This document shows, in pieces, positions 27,275 to 36,460 of a stretch of DNA of 64,000 bases (the stretch's first letter is position 1; every line of letters begins with the position of its first letter). Below the pieces are notes generated by a model. The model had not been told where the DNA came from. It was given only the letters and a program-made list of their open reading frames with translations, and made no database searches. A program made the translations under genes and the position numbers. The stretch comes from Mycolicibacterium nivoides. Lineage in GTDB: Bacteria > Actinomycetota > Actinomycetes > Mycobacteriales > Mycobacteriaceae. The stretch is taken from the NCBI RefSeq assembly GCF_003855255.1, contig NZ_CP034072.1:682001-746000 (forward strand), in the 5' to 3' direction.

Positions 27275-27739
27275 GTGTCCACCTCTCTGGCGGTCGTCCG
27301 ATTGGACCGCGAACTACCGATGCCCAGCCGGGCGCACGATGGGGACGCGGGCGTAGACCTCTACAGCGCGCGTGATGTCGAGCTGGCCCCCGGGCAACGG
27401 GAGCTCGTGCCCACCGGAGTCGCCGTGGCCATTCCGTACGGAATGGTGGGATTGATCCATCCGCGTTCGGGTTTGGCTGCACGCGTGGGACTTTCGATCG
27501 TCAATAGTCCGGGCACCGTAGACGCCGGTTATCGCGGCGAGATCAAGGTCTCGCTGATCAACCTCGATCCCGACACGCCGATCGTGATCAACCGCGGTGA
27601 CCGGATTGCCCAGCTGTTGGTACAGCGGGTAGAACTGCCCGAGTTGGTCGAGGTGACCTCGTTCGACGAGGCGGGCCTGGCTGACACCTCCCGTGGCGAA
27701 GGCGGCCACGGTTCCTCCGGCGGACATGCGAGTTTGTGA
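27275..27739 (+). CDS. dut: dUTP pyrophosphatase (dUTPase)
   Basis: A 154-residue trimeric dUTPase, exactly the length of the M. tuberculosis enzyme. It hydrolyses dUTP to dUMP. The five motifs are visible: [36 protein letters not shown] and the C-terminal [13 protein letters not shown] at 27275 starts the conserved sequence. A TAATCT -10 box (27261-27266) ends 8 nt upstream, so the mRNA is probably leaderless. The stop overlaps the next gene by one base. Confidence 0.97.
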   Translation: MSTSLAVVRLDRELPMPSRAHDGDAGVDLYSARDVELAPGQRELVPTGVAVAIPYGMVGLIHPRSGLAARVGLSIVNSPGTVDAGYRGEIKVSLINLDPDTPIVINRGDRIAQLLVQRVELPELVEVTSFDEAGLADTSRGEGGHGSSGGHASL

Positions 27740-28542
27740 TGGCATTCGGAAAACGCAAGAGCAAGGATTCGGCTGACGATTCGGCCGGTCGGAACGATGA
27801 CGAGCTGGTCGCCGACCAGTCGTCCTCAGCGGACGTGGCCGATGATGTCGACGAGGATTCCGACCAGGGCCCGTTCGACATCGAGGACTTCGACGATCCC
27901 GCGGTCGCGGTGCAGGGCAGGCTCGACCTCGGCTCGGTGCTGATCCCCATGCCCGATGGCGGGCAGGTCCAGGTCGAGCTGAACGAGGCCGGGGCGCCCA
28001 GCGCGGTGTGGGTGGTGACCCCGAACGGGCGGTTCACCATCGCCGCCTACGCCGCGCCCAAGAGCGCGGGCCTGTGGCGTGAGGTGGCCGGCGAGCTCGC
28101 CGAGTCGCTGCGCAAGGACGCCAGCTCGGTGAACATCCAGGACGGCCCGTGGGGCCGCGAGGTGGTCGGCGCGGGCAACGGTGGAGTGGTGCGCTTCATC
28201 GGCGTCGACGGCTACCGCTGGATGGTGCGCTGCGTGGTCAACGGTGCCCCCGAGACCATCGACGCGCTGGCCGCCGAGGCGCGGGCATCATTGGCCGACA
28301 CCGTGATTCGTCGCGGTGAGACACCGCTGCCGGTGCGCACGCCACTGCAGGTGGAGCTGCCCGAGCCGATGGCGGCCCAACTGCGCGCCGCAGCGCAGCA
28401 GGCCGCGGTGCAGCAGGCCGCCCAGCAGCTCGCCGCTGCCACTCAGGCGTTGCCGCAGGATCAGCCTCCGGCCGAGCCGGTGGCGCGCCGCAGTGAGCAG
28501 GGCTCGGCGATGCAGCAGCTGCGCACCATCACCGGCGGGTAG
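27739..28542 (+). CDS. DUF3710 domain protein
   Basis: A 267-residue actinobacterial protein (Rv2696c-like). Residues 1-50 are charged and acidic. The core (about 55-200) contains GPFDIEDFDDP, VQVELNEAGAPSAVWVVTPNGRFTIAAYAAPKS and EVVGAGNGGVVRFIGVDGYRWMVRCVV. The tail is Gln/Ala-rich (AAQQAAVQQAAQQL) and may form a coiled coil. Function is unknown. Its ATG overlaps the dut stop (TGATG), so it is translationally coupled to dut. Confidence 0.85.
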   Translation: MAFGKRKSKDSADDSAGRNDDELVADQSSSADVADDVDEDSDQGPFDIEDFDDPAVAVQGRLDLGSVLIPMPDGGQVQVELNEAGAPSAVWVVTPNGRFTIAAYAAPKSAGLWREVAGELAESLRKDASSVNIQDGPWGREVVGAGNGGVVRFIGVDGYRWMVRCVVNGAPETIDALAAEARASLADTVIRRGETPLPVRTPLQVELPEPMAAQLRAAAQQAAVQQAAQQLAAATQALPQDQPPAEPVARRSEQGSAMQQLRTITGG

Positions 28543-28554
28543 TACACCCGCGCA

Positions 28555-29277
28555 TCAGCCTGCGACGGTGTCGCTGGCGGCCTCGTGCAGGGCCGCCACG
28601 CAGGCGGCACCCAGCACGCCGGTGTCGAGCCCCATCTGTTCGAGGGTGACCGACCGCAACGCCGCCTGCGGTGCCGCGGCCACCCATTCGTAGCCGACCT
28701 CGGCCGGATGCACCGGATCGTCGGTCGCCACCGCGACGCCCATGGGCACCCGGAGCTGTTCGAGTTCGGCACTGCCGGGTGCGCGGTAACCCGAGGCTTC
28801 CTCCATCGCATCGGGCAACGTCGGCCACTGGCCCACCCAGGAGCGGGCGAGTTCGTCGGCCAGCCACGGCGGGCTGGAGGCACGCATCTGCGCGACTGTG
28901 GCCGCCAGCCCATCGCGGCGCAACAGGTCCGCCGATTGCCGGGCCAACAGTGCGGCGGGGGCGTGCTGGGAGGAGCCCGTCCAGGGCGGCAGGGCGGCCA
29001 GCACCGCCACCGTGTGGCCGGGATGGTCCAATGCCCACCGGAGCGCCACGACGGCCCCGATGGACACTCCGCCGACGGCGATCGGGCCCGATCGGGCCGC
29101 GTCGTCCAGCGCGTGCAGGTAACCCTCGACAAGCCGGTCCGGAGTCGGTGGCGGGGTCACCACCAGAGCCTCGGCGGCGTGCAGTGCACCCGAAAACGCC
29201 CGGTAGACGTAGTTGTCGTCGGACCCGGTGCCGGGCAGCAGAACGGTTGGGACACCGCGCAGAATGACGCTCATCAC
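28555..29277 (-). CDS. Alpha/beta hydrolase (Rv2695-like)
   Basis: A 240-residue alpha/beta hydrolase. LLPGTGSDDNYVYR near the N-terminus would form the oxyanion region and GVSIGA (about residues 70-75) contains the nucleophile Ser. A lid-like segment follows, then ATDDPVHP with a candidate Asp. A C-terminal catalytic His is not obvious. It is convergent with the DUF3710 gene and divergent from the OB-fold gene. The substrate is unknown. Confidence 0.72.
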   Translation of the reverse strand: MMSVILRGVPTVLLPGTGSDDNYVYRAFSGALHAAEALVVTPPPTPDRLVEGYLHALDDAARSGPIAVGGVSIGAVVALRWALDHPGHTVAVLAALPPWTGSSQHAPAALLARQSADLLRRDGLAATVAQMRASSPPWLADELARSWVGQWPTLPDAMEEASGYRAPGSAELEQLRVPMGVAVATDDPVHPAEVGYEWVAAAPQAALRSVTLEQMGLDTGVLGAACVAALHEAASDTVAG

Positions 29278-29408
29278 ACGATCGTGCCTGCCCCGTCAAA
29301 TCGTCGGCGTGCCGACCCACACCCCACGTGGCATTCCCCGTGCAAGAGGTCTACCGTGGCCTTGGTTGGGCGGATTCACAGTGGATCTGCAGAAGGTCAG
29401 GAGAGGCC

Positions 29409-29780
29409 ATGGCTACGGCCGAAGGGTATCTGCGCCGGCTTACGCGACGCCTGACGGAAGACCCCGAACAGCTCGATGTCGAAGAGCTCAGCGACGAAGC
29501 CGCCAATACCGGCGCGCTCAAGGCGATCGATGCTCAGCGCGGCCAGGAAGTGACGATGGTCGGCACCCTGCGCAGCGTCGAATGTAACGGCAAGGGGTGT
29601 TCCGGCGGCATCAAAGCCGAACTGTTCGACGGTACCGACACGGTGTTGCTGGTGTGGCTGGGGCAGCGCCGCATCCCGGGTATCGAGTCCGGCCGCACCC
29701 TGCGGGTGCACGGCCGGGTCGGCAAGCTGGAGAACGGCGCCAAGGCGATCTACAACCCCCGCTACGAAATCCAGAAGTGA
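29409..29780 (+). CDS. OB-fold nucleic acid binding protein (Rv2694c-like)
   Basis: A 123-residue protein whose C-terminal 75 residues form an OB-fold (VTMVGTLRSVECN ... ELFDGTDTVLLVWLGQRRIPGIESGRTLRVHGRVG), the tRNA_anti-type. The N-terminal 40 residues are charged and helical. It likely binds single-stranded DNA or RNA. It is preceded by GGAGAGG and overlaps the DUF3159 gene by 4 nt. Confidence 0.82.
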   Translation: MATAEGYLRRLTRRLTEDPEQLDVEELSDEAANTGALKAIDAQRGQEVTMVGTLRSVECNGKGCSGGIKAELFDGTDTVLLVWLGQRRIPGIESGRTLRVHGRVGKLENGAKAIYNPRYEIQK

Positions 29781-30481
29781 GTCAGCCCGACAACAACGCG
29801 CCCCCGCGATCCGAGAGTGAGCCGGCGCCGACCCCTGCCCATGGTGGCGGACGGGCCGTGCTCGACCAGATGGGCGGCATCAGCGGCCTGATCTATTCGT
29901 CGCTGCCGGTGGTGGTTTTCGTCCCGGTGTCAACGGCGTTCGGGCTGTTGCCGGCGATCGCCGCCGCACTCGGCGTGGCGACCCTGATCCTGATCTGGCG
30001 GTTGATCCGCCGCGATTCCATTCAGCCCGCGGTGTCGGGATTCTTCGCGGTCGGGGTCAGCGCACTCATCGCCTATCTGGTGGGGGAGTCGAAAGGCTAT
30101 TTCCTGCTTGGCATCTGGAGCTCGCTGATCTATGCCGTGGTGTTCGGGGTGTCGGTGGTGATCCGGCGCCCGCTGGTGGGCTACATCTGGGGCTGGGTGA
30201 ATTCACACGACCGGGCCTGGCGCGATGTCCGTCGGGCCGTTGTGGCCTTCGACGTCGCCACGCTCACCTGGGTCGCGGTGTTCGCGTCGCGATTCCTGGT
30301 TCAGCAGTACCTCTATGACTCCGACCAGACCGGCTGGCTGGGTTTCGCGCGTATCGCGATGGGCTGGCCGCTGACCGCTGTCGCCGCGTTGGTGACCTAC
30401 CTGGCCATCCGGGCCGCGCAGCGCGCCGTACACGCCCAGGACGCCGCAGCGCCGGTCGAGCGCGATACAGCAGCGGGCTAG
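29777..30481 (+). CDS. DUF3159 membrane protein (Rv2693c-like)
   Basis: A 234-residue integral membrane protein with about six hydrophobic segments between residues 40 and 215 and a conserved intracellular segment IWGWVNSHDRAWRDVRRA. The N-terminal 30 residues are Pro/Ser-rich. DUF3159 proteins have no assigned function. The GTG start overlaps the OB-fold stop by 4 nt (GTGA), so the two are translationally coupled. It is convergent with the TrkA pair. Confidence 0.8.
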   Translation: MSQPDNNAPPRSESEPAPTPAHGGGRAVLDQMGGISGLIYSSLPVVVFVPVSTAFGLLPAIAAALGVATLILIWRLIRRDSIQPAVSGFFAVGVSALIAYLVGESKGYFLLGIWSSLIYAVVFGVSVVIRRPLVGYIWGWVNSHDRAWRDVRRAVVAFDVATLTWVAVFASRFLVQQYLYDSDQTGWLGFARIAMGWPLTAVAALVTYLAIRAAQRAVHAQDAAAPVERDTAAG

Positions 30482-30503
30482 CCAACCTGCCTGGGCAGTA
30501 CAG

Positions 30504-31172
30504 CTAGCGCGGCGCCGGACGCAGCAGCAGTTCGCGCAGTTCGTCCTCGGACTCCGTGACGGCCACGAACAACAGCTCGTCGCCACCCTCGAGGGGCTCA
30601 TCGGACTCGGGCACGATCACCCTGGCGCCACGCAGGATCGTCACGAGAGCGGTGTCACGGGGCAGATCGAGGCGCTTGACGGGACGCCCGCCCCACGGGG
30701 TGTCGTCGGGCAGCGTGATCTCGACGAGGTTGGCCTGCCCTTTACGGAACTCCATCAGGCGCACCAGATCGCCGACCGCGACGGCCTCCTCGACGAGCGA
30801 GGCGAGCATGCGCGGTGTCGAAACCGCCACATCCACACCCCAGTTCTCGTCGAACAGCCACTCGTTGCGGGGGTCGTTGACGCGGGCCACCACCCGGGGA
30901 ACCGCGAACTCGGTTTTGGCCAGCAGGCTGACCACGACGTTGACCTTGTCGTCACCGGTCGCCGCGATCACCACGTCGAATTCCTCGAGCTTGACCGACT
31001 CCATCAGGCTGAGCTCGCAGGCGTCACCGAGCCGCCAGTGGGCGGCCGGGATGGCGTCGACGTCAATATGGTCGGGATTGCGCTCCAGCAGCGTCACGTC
31101 GTGATCGCTGTCGAGCAACTCGCGGGCGATCGAGCGCCCCACGGCCCCGGCCCCGGCGATGGCAACTTTCAT
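30504..31172 (-). CDS. ceoC: TrkA family potassium uptake regulator (CeoC)
   Basis: A 222-residue TrkA/KTN protein. The Rossmann RCK_N domain begins GAGAVGRSIA (residues 7-16) with Glu/Arg at the end of the second strand (LLERN), and the RCK_C domain covers about residues 138-220. Such proteins bind NAD(H) or nucleotides and gate potassium transporters. Its start overlaps the stop of the preceding TrkA gene by one base. The pair is divergent from a KimA-like permease, its probable partner. Confidence 0.88.
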   Translation of the reverse strand: MKVAIAGAGAVGRSIARELLDSDHDVTLLERNPDHIDVDAIPAAHWRLGDACELSLMESVKLEEFDVVIAATGDDKVNVVVSLLAKTEFAVPRVVARVNDPRNEWLFDENWGVDVAVSTPRMLASLVEEAVAVGDLVRLMEFRKGQANLVEITLPDDTPWGGRPVKRLDLPRDTALVTILRGARVIVPESDEPLEGGDELLFVAVTESEDELRELLLRPAPR

Positions 31173-31846
31173 CAGTGAGACTCCAAGTCCTCGCTGGGCG
31201 GCAACGCCGCGATGGCCAGCGCTTCGGCGATGTGCCCGGACACGGCGGCCACGTACACCTGGTCGCCGGCCTGGATCACGGACTTCGGTTCGGGCAGGTA
31301 GCCGTTGCCGAACCGGATCATGAAGGCCACCCGGCCGCCCGTGGCGACCTCCAGATCGGTGACCAGGTGCCCGGCCCAATCCTGGTGCAGCGGAAGTTCG
31401 GCCACGCCCACGTTGCCCGAGGGGTCGCGCCACTTGGTGGTCTCGGTCTCCCTGGTCAGCACGTTGAGCAGACGATCGGTGGTCCACGGCACCGTGGCCA
31501 CGGTGGGGATGCCCAGCCGCTCGTAGACCGCGGCACGCTTGGCGTCGTAGATGCGCGCCACCACGCGCTCGACACCGAATGTCTCGCGGGCCACCCGGGC
31601 CGAGATGATGTTGGAGTTGTCGCCCGAGGAGACCGCTGCGAAGGCGCCGGCCTCTTCGATTCCGGCGCGCAGCAGCACATCGCGATCGAAGCCCATCCCG
31701 AGCACGCGCTCGCCGGTGAACTCCGGGGAGAGCCGGTGGAAAGCGGTGCTGTCGCGGTCGATGACCGCGACCTCGTGGCCGATGCGGGCCAGGCTGTCTG
31801 CGAGGGAGGCGCCGACCCGGCCGCACCCCATGACGACTACACGCAC
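31172..31846 (-). CDS. ceoB: TrkA family potassium uptake regulator (CeoB)
   Basis: A 224-residue TrkA/KTN protein with GCGRVGASLA near residues 8-17, VIDRDS (second strand Asp), and an RCK_C domain in the last 80 residues (VAELPLHQDWAGHLVTDLE). The GTG start follows AAAGGA by 7 nt. It forms an overlapping two-gene operon with ceoC. Together they would make a hetero-oligomeric gating ring for a potassium transporter. Confidence 0.88.
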   Translation of the reverse strand: MRVVVMGCGRVGASLADSLARIGHEVAVIDRDSTAFHRLSPEFTGERVLGMGFDRDVLLRAGIEEAGAFAAVSSGDNSNIISARVARETFGVERVVARIYDAKRAAVYERLGIPTVATVPWTTDRLLNVLTRETETTKWRDPSGNVGVAELPLHQDWAGHLVTDLEVATGGRVAFMIRFGNGYLPEPKSVIQAGDQVYVAAVSGHIAEALAIAALPPSEDLESH

Positions 31847-31951
31847 CCGACGGTCCTTTCCGGTGGCAGAAACGCGCTGTTGCGCTATCCGTGCCCTCGA
31901 ACGCTACAGCTTTGTGACGACTTTTCCCGTTCGGGCTTAGTCTTGGCTCTC

Positions 31952-33946
31952 GTGTCCAAGCTTTCGACGGCGACGCGCCGGTTGGTACTGGGGCGGCCGT
32001 TCCGCAGCGACAAGCTCTCTCACACCCTTCTGCCCAAACGGATCGCCCTGCCGGTGTTCGCCTCCGACGCTTTGTCGTCGGTCGCCTACGCGCCGGAGGA
32101 GATCTTCCTGGTGCTGTCGGTGGCAGGGCTGACGGCCTACTCCCTGACGCCGTGGATCGGCCTGGCGGTGGCGGGCGTGATGCTGATCGTGATCGCGAGT
32201 TACCGGCAGAACGTGCACGCCTATCCGTCTGGTGGCGGGGACTACGAGGTGGTCACCACGAACCTCGGGCCCACCGCGGGGCTCACGGTCGCCAGCGCTC
32301 TGATGGTGGATTACGTGCTGACAGTTGCGGTGTCGATGTCGTCGGCGATGTCGAACATCGGCTCGGCGGTGCCGTTCGTCGCGCAGCACAAGGTGCTGTT
32401 CGCGGTGGTGGCGATCCTGCTGCTGGCTTCGATGAACCTGCGCGGGCTGCGGGAATCGGGCACCGCGTTCGCGATTCCCACCTACGCCTTCATGGTCGGC
32501 ATGTACATCATGCTGGGCTGGGGGCTGTTCCAGATCTACGTTCTGGATCATCCACTGCGCGCGGAATCCGCCGGTTTCGAGATGCGTCCCGAACACGGCG
32601 AGGTGCTCGGTTTCGCACTCGTGTTCCTGGTGGCCCGGGCGTTCTCCTCGGGTTCGGCAGCGCTGACCGGTGTCGAGGCGATCAGCAACGGGGTGCCCGC
32701 CTTCCGTAAGCCCAAGTCGCGCAACGCTGCGACGACCCTGCTGCTGCTCGGGGTGATCTCGGTCACCCTGTTCATGGGGATCATCCTGCTGTCGAAGGCG
32801 ACGGGAGTGCAGATCGCCGAACGGCCACACGAACAGCTGATCGGCGCACCACCGGACTACAACCAGAAGACGCTGATCGCACAATTGGCCGACGCGGTGT
32901 TCCACAACTTCCCGGTGGGGCTGTACCTGATCGCCGGGGTCACCGCGCTGATCCTGGTGCTGGCGGCCAACACCGCGTTCAACGGGTTTCCGGTGCTCGG
33001 GTCGATCCTGGCACAGGACCGGTTCCTGCCGCGGCAGCTGCACACCCGCGGTGACCGGCTGGCGTTCTCCAACGGCATCCTGTTCCTGGCCTTCGCGGCG
33101 ATCGCGTTCGTGGTGGCGTTCCGCGCCGAGGTGACCGCGCTGATCCAGCTCTACATCGTCGGCGTGTTCGTATCGTTCACGCTCAGCCAGATCGGCATGG
33201 TCCGGCACTGGACCCGGTTGTTGCGCACCGAAACCGACCCGGCGGTGAGGCGGCACATGATGCGGTCGCGGATCATCAACGCGGTCGGTCTGACGGCCAC
33301 CGGCACGGTGCTGGTGGTCGTGGTGGTGACCAAGTTCCTCGCCGGTGCCTGGATCGCCATCCTGGCGATGGGTGCGCTGTTCGTCATCATGAAGCTCATC
33401 CACAAGCACTACGACACCGTGGCCCGCGAGCTCGAGAAGGAGGACGAGGAAGCGGGCGACATCGTGCTGCCGAGCCGCAACCACGCGGTGGTCCTGGTGT
33501 CGAAGCTGCATCTGCCGACCAAACGGGCGCTGGCCTATGCCCGGGCAACCCGGCCGGACGTGCTGGAGGCGATCACGGTCAGCGTCGACGACGCCGAGAC
33601 CCGTGCGCTGGTGCACCAGTGGGAGGACAGCGATATCAGCGTGCCGCTGAAGGTCATCGCCTCTCCCTACCGTGAAATCACCCGGCCGGTACTCGATTAC
33701 GTCAAACGGGTCACCAAGGAATCGCCGCGGACCGTGGTGACGGTGTTCATCCCCGAATACGTCGTGGGGCACTGGTGGGAACAGGTACTGCACAACCAGA
33801 GCGCGTTGCGGCTCAAGGGCCGGCTGCTGTTCATGCCTAACGTGATGGTGACATCGGTTCCGTGGCAATTGAGTTCGTCCGAGCGGTTGAAGGCGCTGCA
33901 GCCGCGCGCCACCCCGGGTGATGCTCGCAGGGGGTTCCTCGAATGA
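31952..33946 (+). CDS. KimA-like (KUP/APC superfamily) potassium permease
   Basis: A 664-residue membrane protein with about 12 transmembrane segments (residues 30-475) and a soluble C-terminal domain of about 180 residues. It is often labelled amino acid permease, but it resembles the Bacillus potassium importer KimA (YdaO): the SDALSSVAY and VDYVLTVAVS motifs place Asp39, Tyr46, Asp120, Tyr121 and Thr124 where, from memory, KimA has its potassium-binding Asp36, Tyr43, Asp117, Tyr118 and Thr121. It is divergent from the TrkA pair, which supports a potassium role. A TAGTCT box 8 nt before the GTG suggests a leaderless mRNA. The stop overlaps the next gene by 4 nt. Confidence 0.8.
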   Translation: MSKLSTATRRLVLGRPFRSDKLSHTLLPKRIALPVFASDALSSVAYAPEEIFLVLSVAGLTAYSLTPWIGLAVAGVMLIVIASYRQNVHAYPSGGGDYEVVTTNLGPTAGLTVASALMVDYVLTVAVSMSSAMSNIGSAVPFVAQHKVLFAVVAILLLASMNLRGLRESGTAFAIPTYAFMVGMYIMLGWGLFQIYVLDHPLRAESAGFEMRPEHGEVLGFALVFLVARAFSSGSAALTGVEAISNGVPAFRKPKSRNAATTLLLLGVISVTLFMGIILLSKATGVQIAERPHEQLIGAPPDYNQKTLIAQLADAVFHNFPVGLYLIAGVTALILVLAANTAFNGFPVLGSILAQDRFLPRQLHTRGDRLAFSNGILFLAFAAIAFVVAFRAEVTALIQLYIVGVFVSFTLSQIGMVRHWTRLLRTETDPAVRRHMMRSRIINAVGLTATGTVLVVVVVTKFLAGAWIAILAMGALFVIMKLIHKHYDTVARELEKEDEEAGDIVLPSRNHAVVLVSKLHLPTKRALAYARATRPDVLEAITVSVDDAETRALVHQWEDSDISVPLKVIASPYREITRPVLDYVKRVTKESPRTVVTVFIPEYVVGHWWEQVLHNQSALRLKGRLLFMPNVMVTSVPWQLSSSERLKALQPRATPGDARRGFLE

Positions 33947-35163
33947 CGGAACTCACGCTGACCGCGGGACCGGCGGCCAACGGCGGCAGTTGCGTGGCCC
34001 GCCACGACGGCCGGGTGGTGTTCGTCCGTTACGCCCTGCCCGGCGAGACCGTGCGGGTCAAGGTGCTCGACGAACGTGGGTCGTATTGGCACGCCGAGGT
34101 TGTCGAGGTCTTGGAACCTTCTGGTGACCGCGTCGATCCGCTGTGCCCGATCGCCGGGGTCGACGGCGCCGGGTGCTGCGATTTGGCGTTCGCCGAGCCG
34201 GAGGCGGCGCGGCGGCTCAAGGGCTCGGTGGTGGCCAACCAATTGGCCCGGCTGGGCGGATTCACCTGGCGCGACGAACAGACTGCGGTCGCCGAACCGG
34301 TCGGTGCCGGGGAAGTCCGTGGCTGGCGGACCCGCGTGCGACTGGACACCACCGCCGACGGCCGGGCCGGATTCCACCGGTACCACAGCGCCGATCTGGT
34401 CACCGACCTCGATTGCGGACAACTGCCCGCGGAGCTGATCGATGGCCTGGCCGAGATGCGTTGGACGCCGGGCGCGCACGTGCACGTGGTCCTGGACTCC
34501 GACGGCCGCAGGCACATCGTGCAATCAGGCCCCAAGGTGACCGGCCGTAAAGGCAGCCGAGCGGGCGGTCCGAAAAGTACGACACGGGTCATCGAAGGCG
34601 ATTACGAGGCGGTACAGCGCGTCGGCGGGCGGCAGTGGATGCTGCCGGCGACGGCGTTCTGGCAGGCCCACCGTGATGCGGCGGCCCTCTACAGCGGGCT
34701 GGTGGCCGATTGGTCAGGGCTGCAGCCGGGCATGACGGCGTGGGACCTGTACGGCGGTGCCGGGGTATTCGCCGCGGCGCTGGCTGAACTGGTCGGGCCG
34801 GACGGACGCGTGCTGACCGTCGACACCTCACGCGGGGCATCACGTGCGGCGCGCAGCGCTCTGGCCGACCTGCCCTGGGTCTCGGTGGTCACCGAATCGG
34901 TGCGTCGCGCCCTGTCGGCCGAGTCGGGACGTCCCGACGTTGCGGTGCTCGACCCCCCGCGCACCGGTGCCGGCCGGGAGGTGATCGACGCGCTTGCCGC
35001 CACCGAGGTGCCGAGGGTCATCCACATCGGTTGTGAGGCAGCGTCATTCGCCCGGGACATCGGGCTGTATCTGCGGCACGGTTACGCCGTGGAGGAGCTG
35101 CGGGTGTTCGATTCCTTCCCGCTCACCCACCATGTGGAGTGCATCGCGGTGCTGACCCGCTGA
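33943..35163 (+). CDS. TrmA/RumA-type SAM-dependent RNA methyltransferase (Rv2689c-like)
   Basis: A 406-residue methyltransferase of the RNA uracil-C5 type. An N-terminal TRAM-like domain (residues 1-65, VARHDGRVVFVRYALPGETVRV) precedes the catalytic region: WDLYGGAGVFAAAL (SAM motif I), LDPPRTGAG and the C-terminal FDSFPLTHHVECIAVL. Cys in HIGCEAASFARD is the expected catalytic position. A four-Cys iron-sulfur site is not complete. It overlaps the potassium permease gene by 4 nt. Confidence 0.85.
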   Translation: MTELTLTAGPAANGGSCVARHDGRVVFVRYALPGETVRVKVLDERGSYWHAEVVEVLEPSGDRVDPLCPIAGVDGAGCCDLAFAEPEAARRLKGSVVANQLARLGGFTWRDEQTAVAEPVGAGEVRGWRTRVRLDTTADGRAGFHRYHSADLVTDLDCGQLPAELIDGLAEMRWTPGAHVHVVLDSDGRRHIVQSGPKVTGRKGSRAGGPKSTTRVIEGDYEAVQRVGGRQWMLPATAFWQAHRDAAALYSGLVADWSGLQPGMTAWDLYGGAGVFAAALAELVGPDGRVLTVDTSRGASRAARSALADLPWVSVVTESVRRALSAESGRPDVAVLDPPRTGAGREVIDALAATEVPRVIHIGCEAASFARDIGLYLRHGYAVEELRVFDSFPLTHHVECIAVLTR

Positions 35164-35183
35164 CCCGGGTGGACCCGCGCCGC

Positions 35184-36305
35184 TCACTCCTGGGTGTCAG
35201 GCCCCATCGTCGGGGTGGGGAAGTGCGCATAGGTGGCCCGGTTGCCGCCCTGGGCCCTCGACTGGTTCATCGCGGTATCGGCCAGTGCCACGAGGGCGTC
35301 GACGACCTGCGGGGTGGGCAGTTCGGTCAGCGGGCGCAATTGGCTGCAGGCCGTGCCGATGCTGGCCGTCAGGCGCATGGGCGTGGTGGTGATGGCCATC
35401 CGGATCCGGTTGACCAGTGGCGAGGGGTCGTTGGTCTTGAACACGTCGGCGATCAGAAACTCGCTGTCGGACACGTGGGCCAGCGGGACCTTGTGGCGCA
35501 CCGTCTCACGGATGGCCTGCGCGACGGCGACCCGGGCGTGGAACGTGCTGTGGCTGCCGTCCATGTCGCTGAGTAGCGCCATGTCGTCGATGCCGACCGC
35601 TACGACCACCAGGTACTGATCGTCGTGGCGGCTGTGGGAGCCCAGCATCGTGGCGGTGTGCATGTCGAACGCCTCGCGATTGAGCAGACCGGTCAGCGGG
35701 TCGATCTCGGCCGGGTGCTGAACCCGGTCGGGTTCGATCAACTCGACTGCCATCCGGCATAACGCCGAGGTACTCAGGATCACCAGCAGTGCCACCAGCG
35801 TGCCCACGGCTCCCAGCCAGACATCCGTCAGCCCTACCCGCACGCCCAGGAAGGCCACCACCGCGCCCGAGGCCACCCAGGTCAGGTACAGCACCCGGCG
35901 ACTGTGCAGGAAGGCCGTATAGGCGGTGATCAGGCTCAGGGAACTGGACCCCATGAGCCCGACGACCGGATCCACCAGCAGGATGCAGGTCGCCGCGATA
36001 CAGGCCGTGCCCATCGACACGACGGTCCACGACTGGGTGCGGCTGGGCCACTGCCGCCGCCACCACCATTGCGCCAGGGTCAGGCCGCCGACGGCCACGG
36101 CCACAGCCACGTATTGCAGGCCTCCGTGCGGGCCCTTCGGGCTGACCAGCAACAAAAGCGGAACCAGGCTCAAGCCGACGATGGTGACCCCGACGAGGCG
36201 CTGCATCTGGATGCGCTTGCCCTGCGCAGCGAGCAGCGCGGTACGCGCGTAGTAGTTATCGAATGGACTCAACCCGCACCCCGGAGTAATCGACTTCGCC
36301 TTCAC
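35184..36305 (-). CDS. Membrane GGDEF-domain protein with a degenerate signature
   Basis: A 373-residue protein. Five or six hydrophobic segments occupy residues 35-190. A GGDEF-type domain follows from about 200 (IDPLTGLLNREAFDMHT to RAQGGNRATYAHF). The catalytic GGDEF loop reads SDSEF, so diguanylate cyclase activity is unlikely; a nucleotide-sensing role is possible. The GTG start is preceded directly by AAGG. It is convergent with the RNA methyltransferase. Confidence 0.8.
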   Translation of the reverse strand: MKAKSITPGCGLSPFDNYYARTALLAAQGKRIQMQRLVGVTIVGLSLVPLLLLVSPKGPHGGLQYVAVAVAVGGLTLAQWWWRRQWPSRTQSWTVVSMGTACIAATCILLVDPVVGLMGSSSLSLITAYTAFLHSRRVLYLTWVASGAVVAFLGVRVGLTDVWLGAVGTLVALLVILSTSALCRMAVELIEPDRVQHPAEIDPLTGLLNREAFDMHTATMLGSHSRHDDQYLVVVAVGIDDMALLSDMDGSHSTFHARVAVAQAIRETVRHKVPLAHVSDSEFLIADVFKTNDPSPLVNRIRMAITTTPMRLTASIGTACSQLRPLTELPTPQVVDALVALADTAMNQSRAQGGNRATYAHFPTPTMGPDTQE

Positions 36306-36460
36306 CTTACGTAATCATGGGAGCCGCGGTTTTGTCGCCGGTTTGAGGCGCTGCCACGGACTTCGCCGGTATTTGCTCGACCACCTCACCTGTTAGCGTT
36401 TACCTCAGGTGTGCCGGGAAGTCTGGTCGGCGTTCGATGCATGCTGACCCCAGGAGCCCC

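Noticed and set aside
30476-30510. CTAGC ... GCTAG with inner CTGCC/GGCAG hairpin between DUF3159 and ceoC
   Set aside because: It may be a weak bidirectional terminator, but the stems are short and no T run follows on either side.
31847-31951. Possible c-di-AMP (ydaO-type) riboswitch before the KimA-like permease
   Set aside because: The Bacillus homologue has one, but the gap is 105 nt, shared with a divergent promoter, and the permease start lies 8 nt after a -10 box, leaving no leader RNA.
31937-33868. Long minus-strand frame opposite the potassium permease
   Set aside because: Arg/His/Gln-rich composition typical of a shadow frame in high-GC DNA; the plus strand encodes a clear membrane transporter.
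36387-36411. CACCTG ... CAGGTG inverted repeat before nhaA
   Set aside because: Six-base arms with a 13-nt spacer in GC-rich DNA; no second copy and no regulator nearby. A sodium riboswitch was considered but no structure was recognisable.
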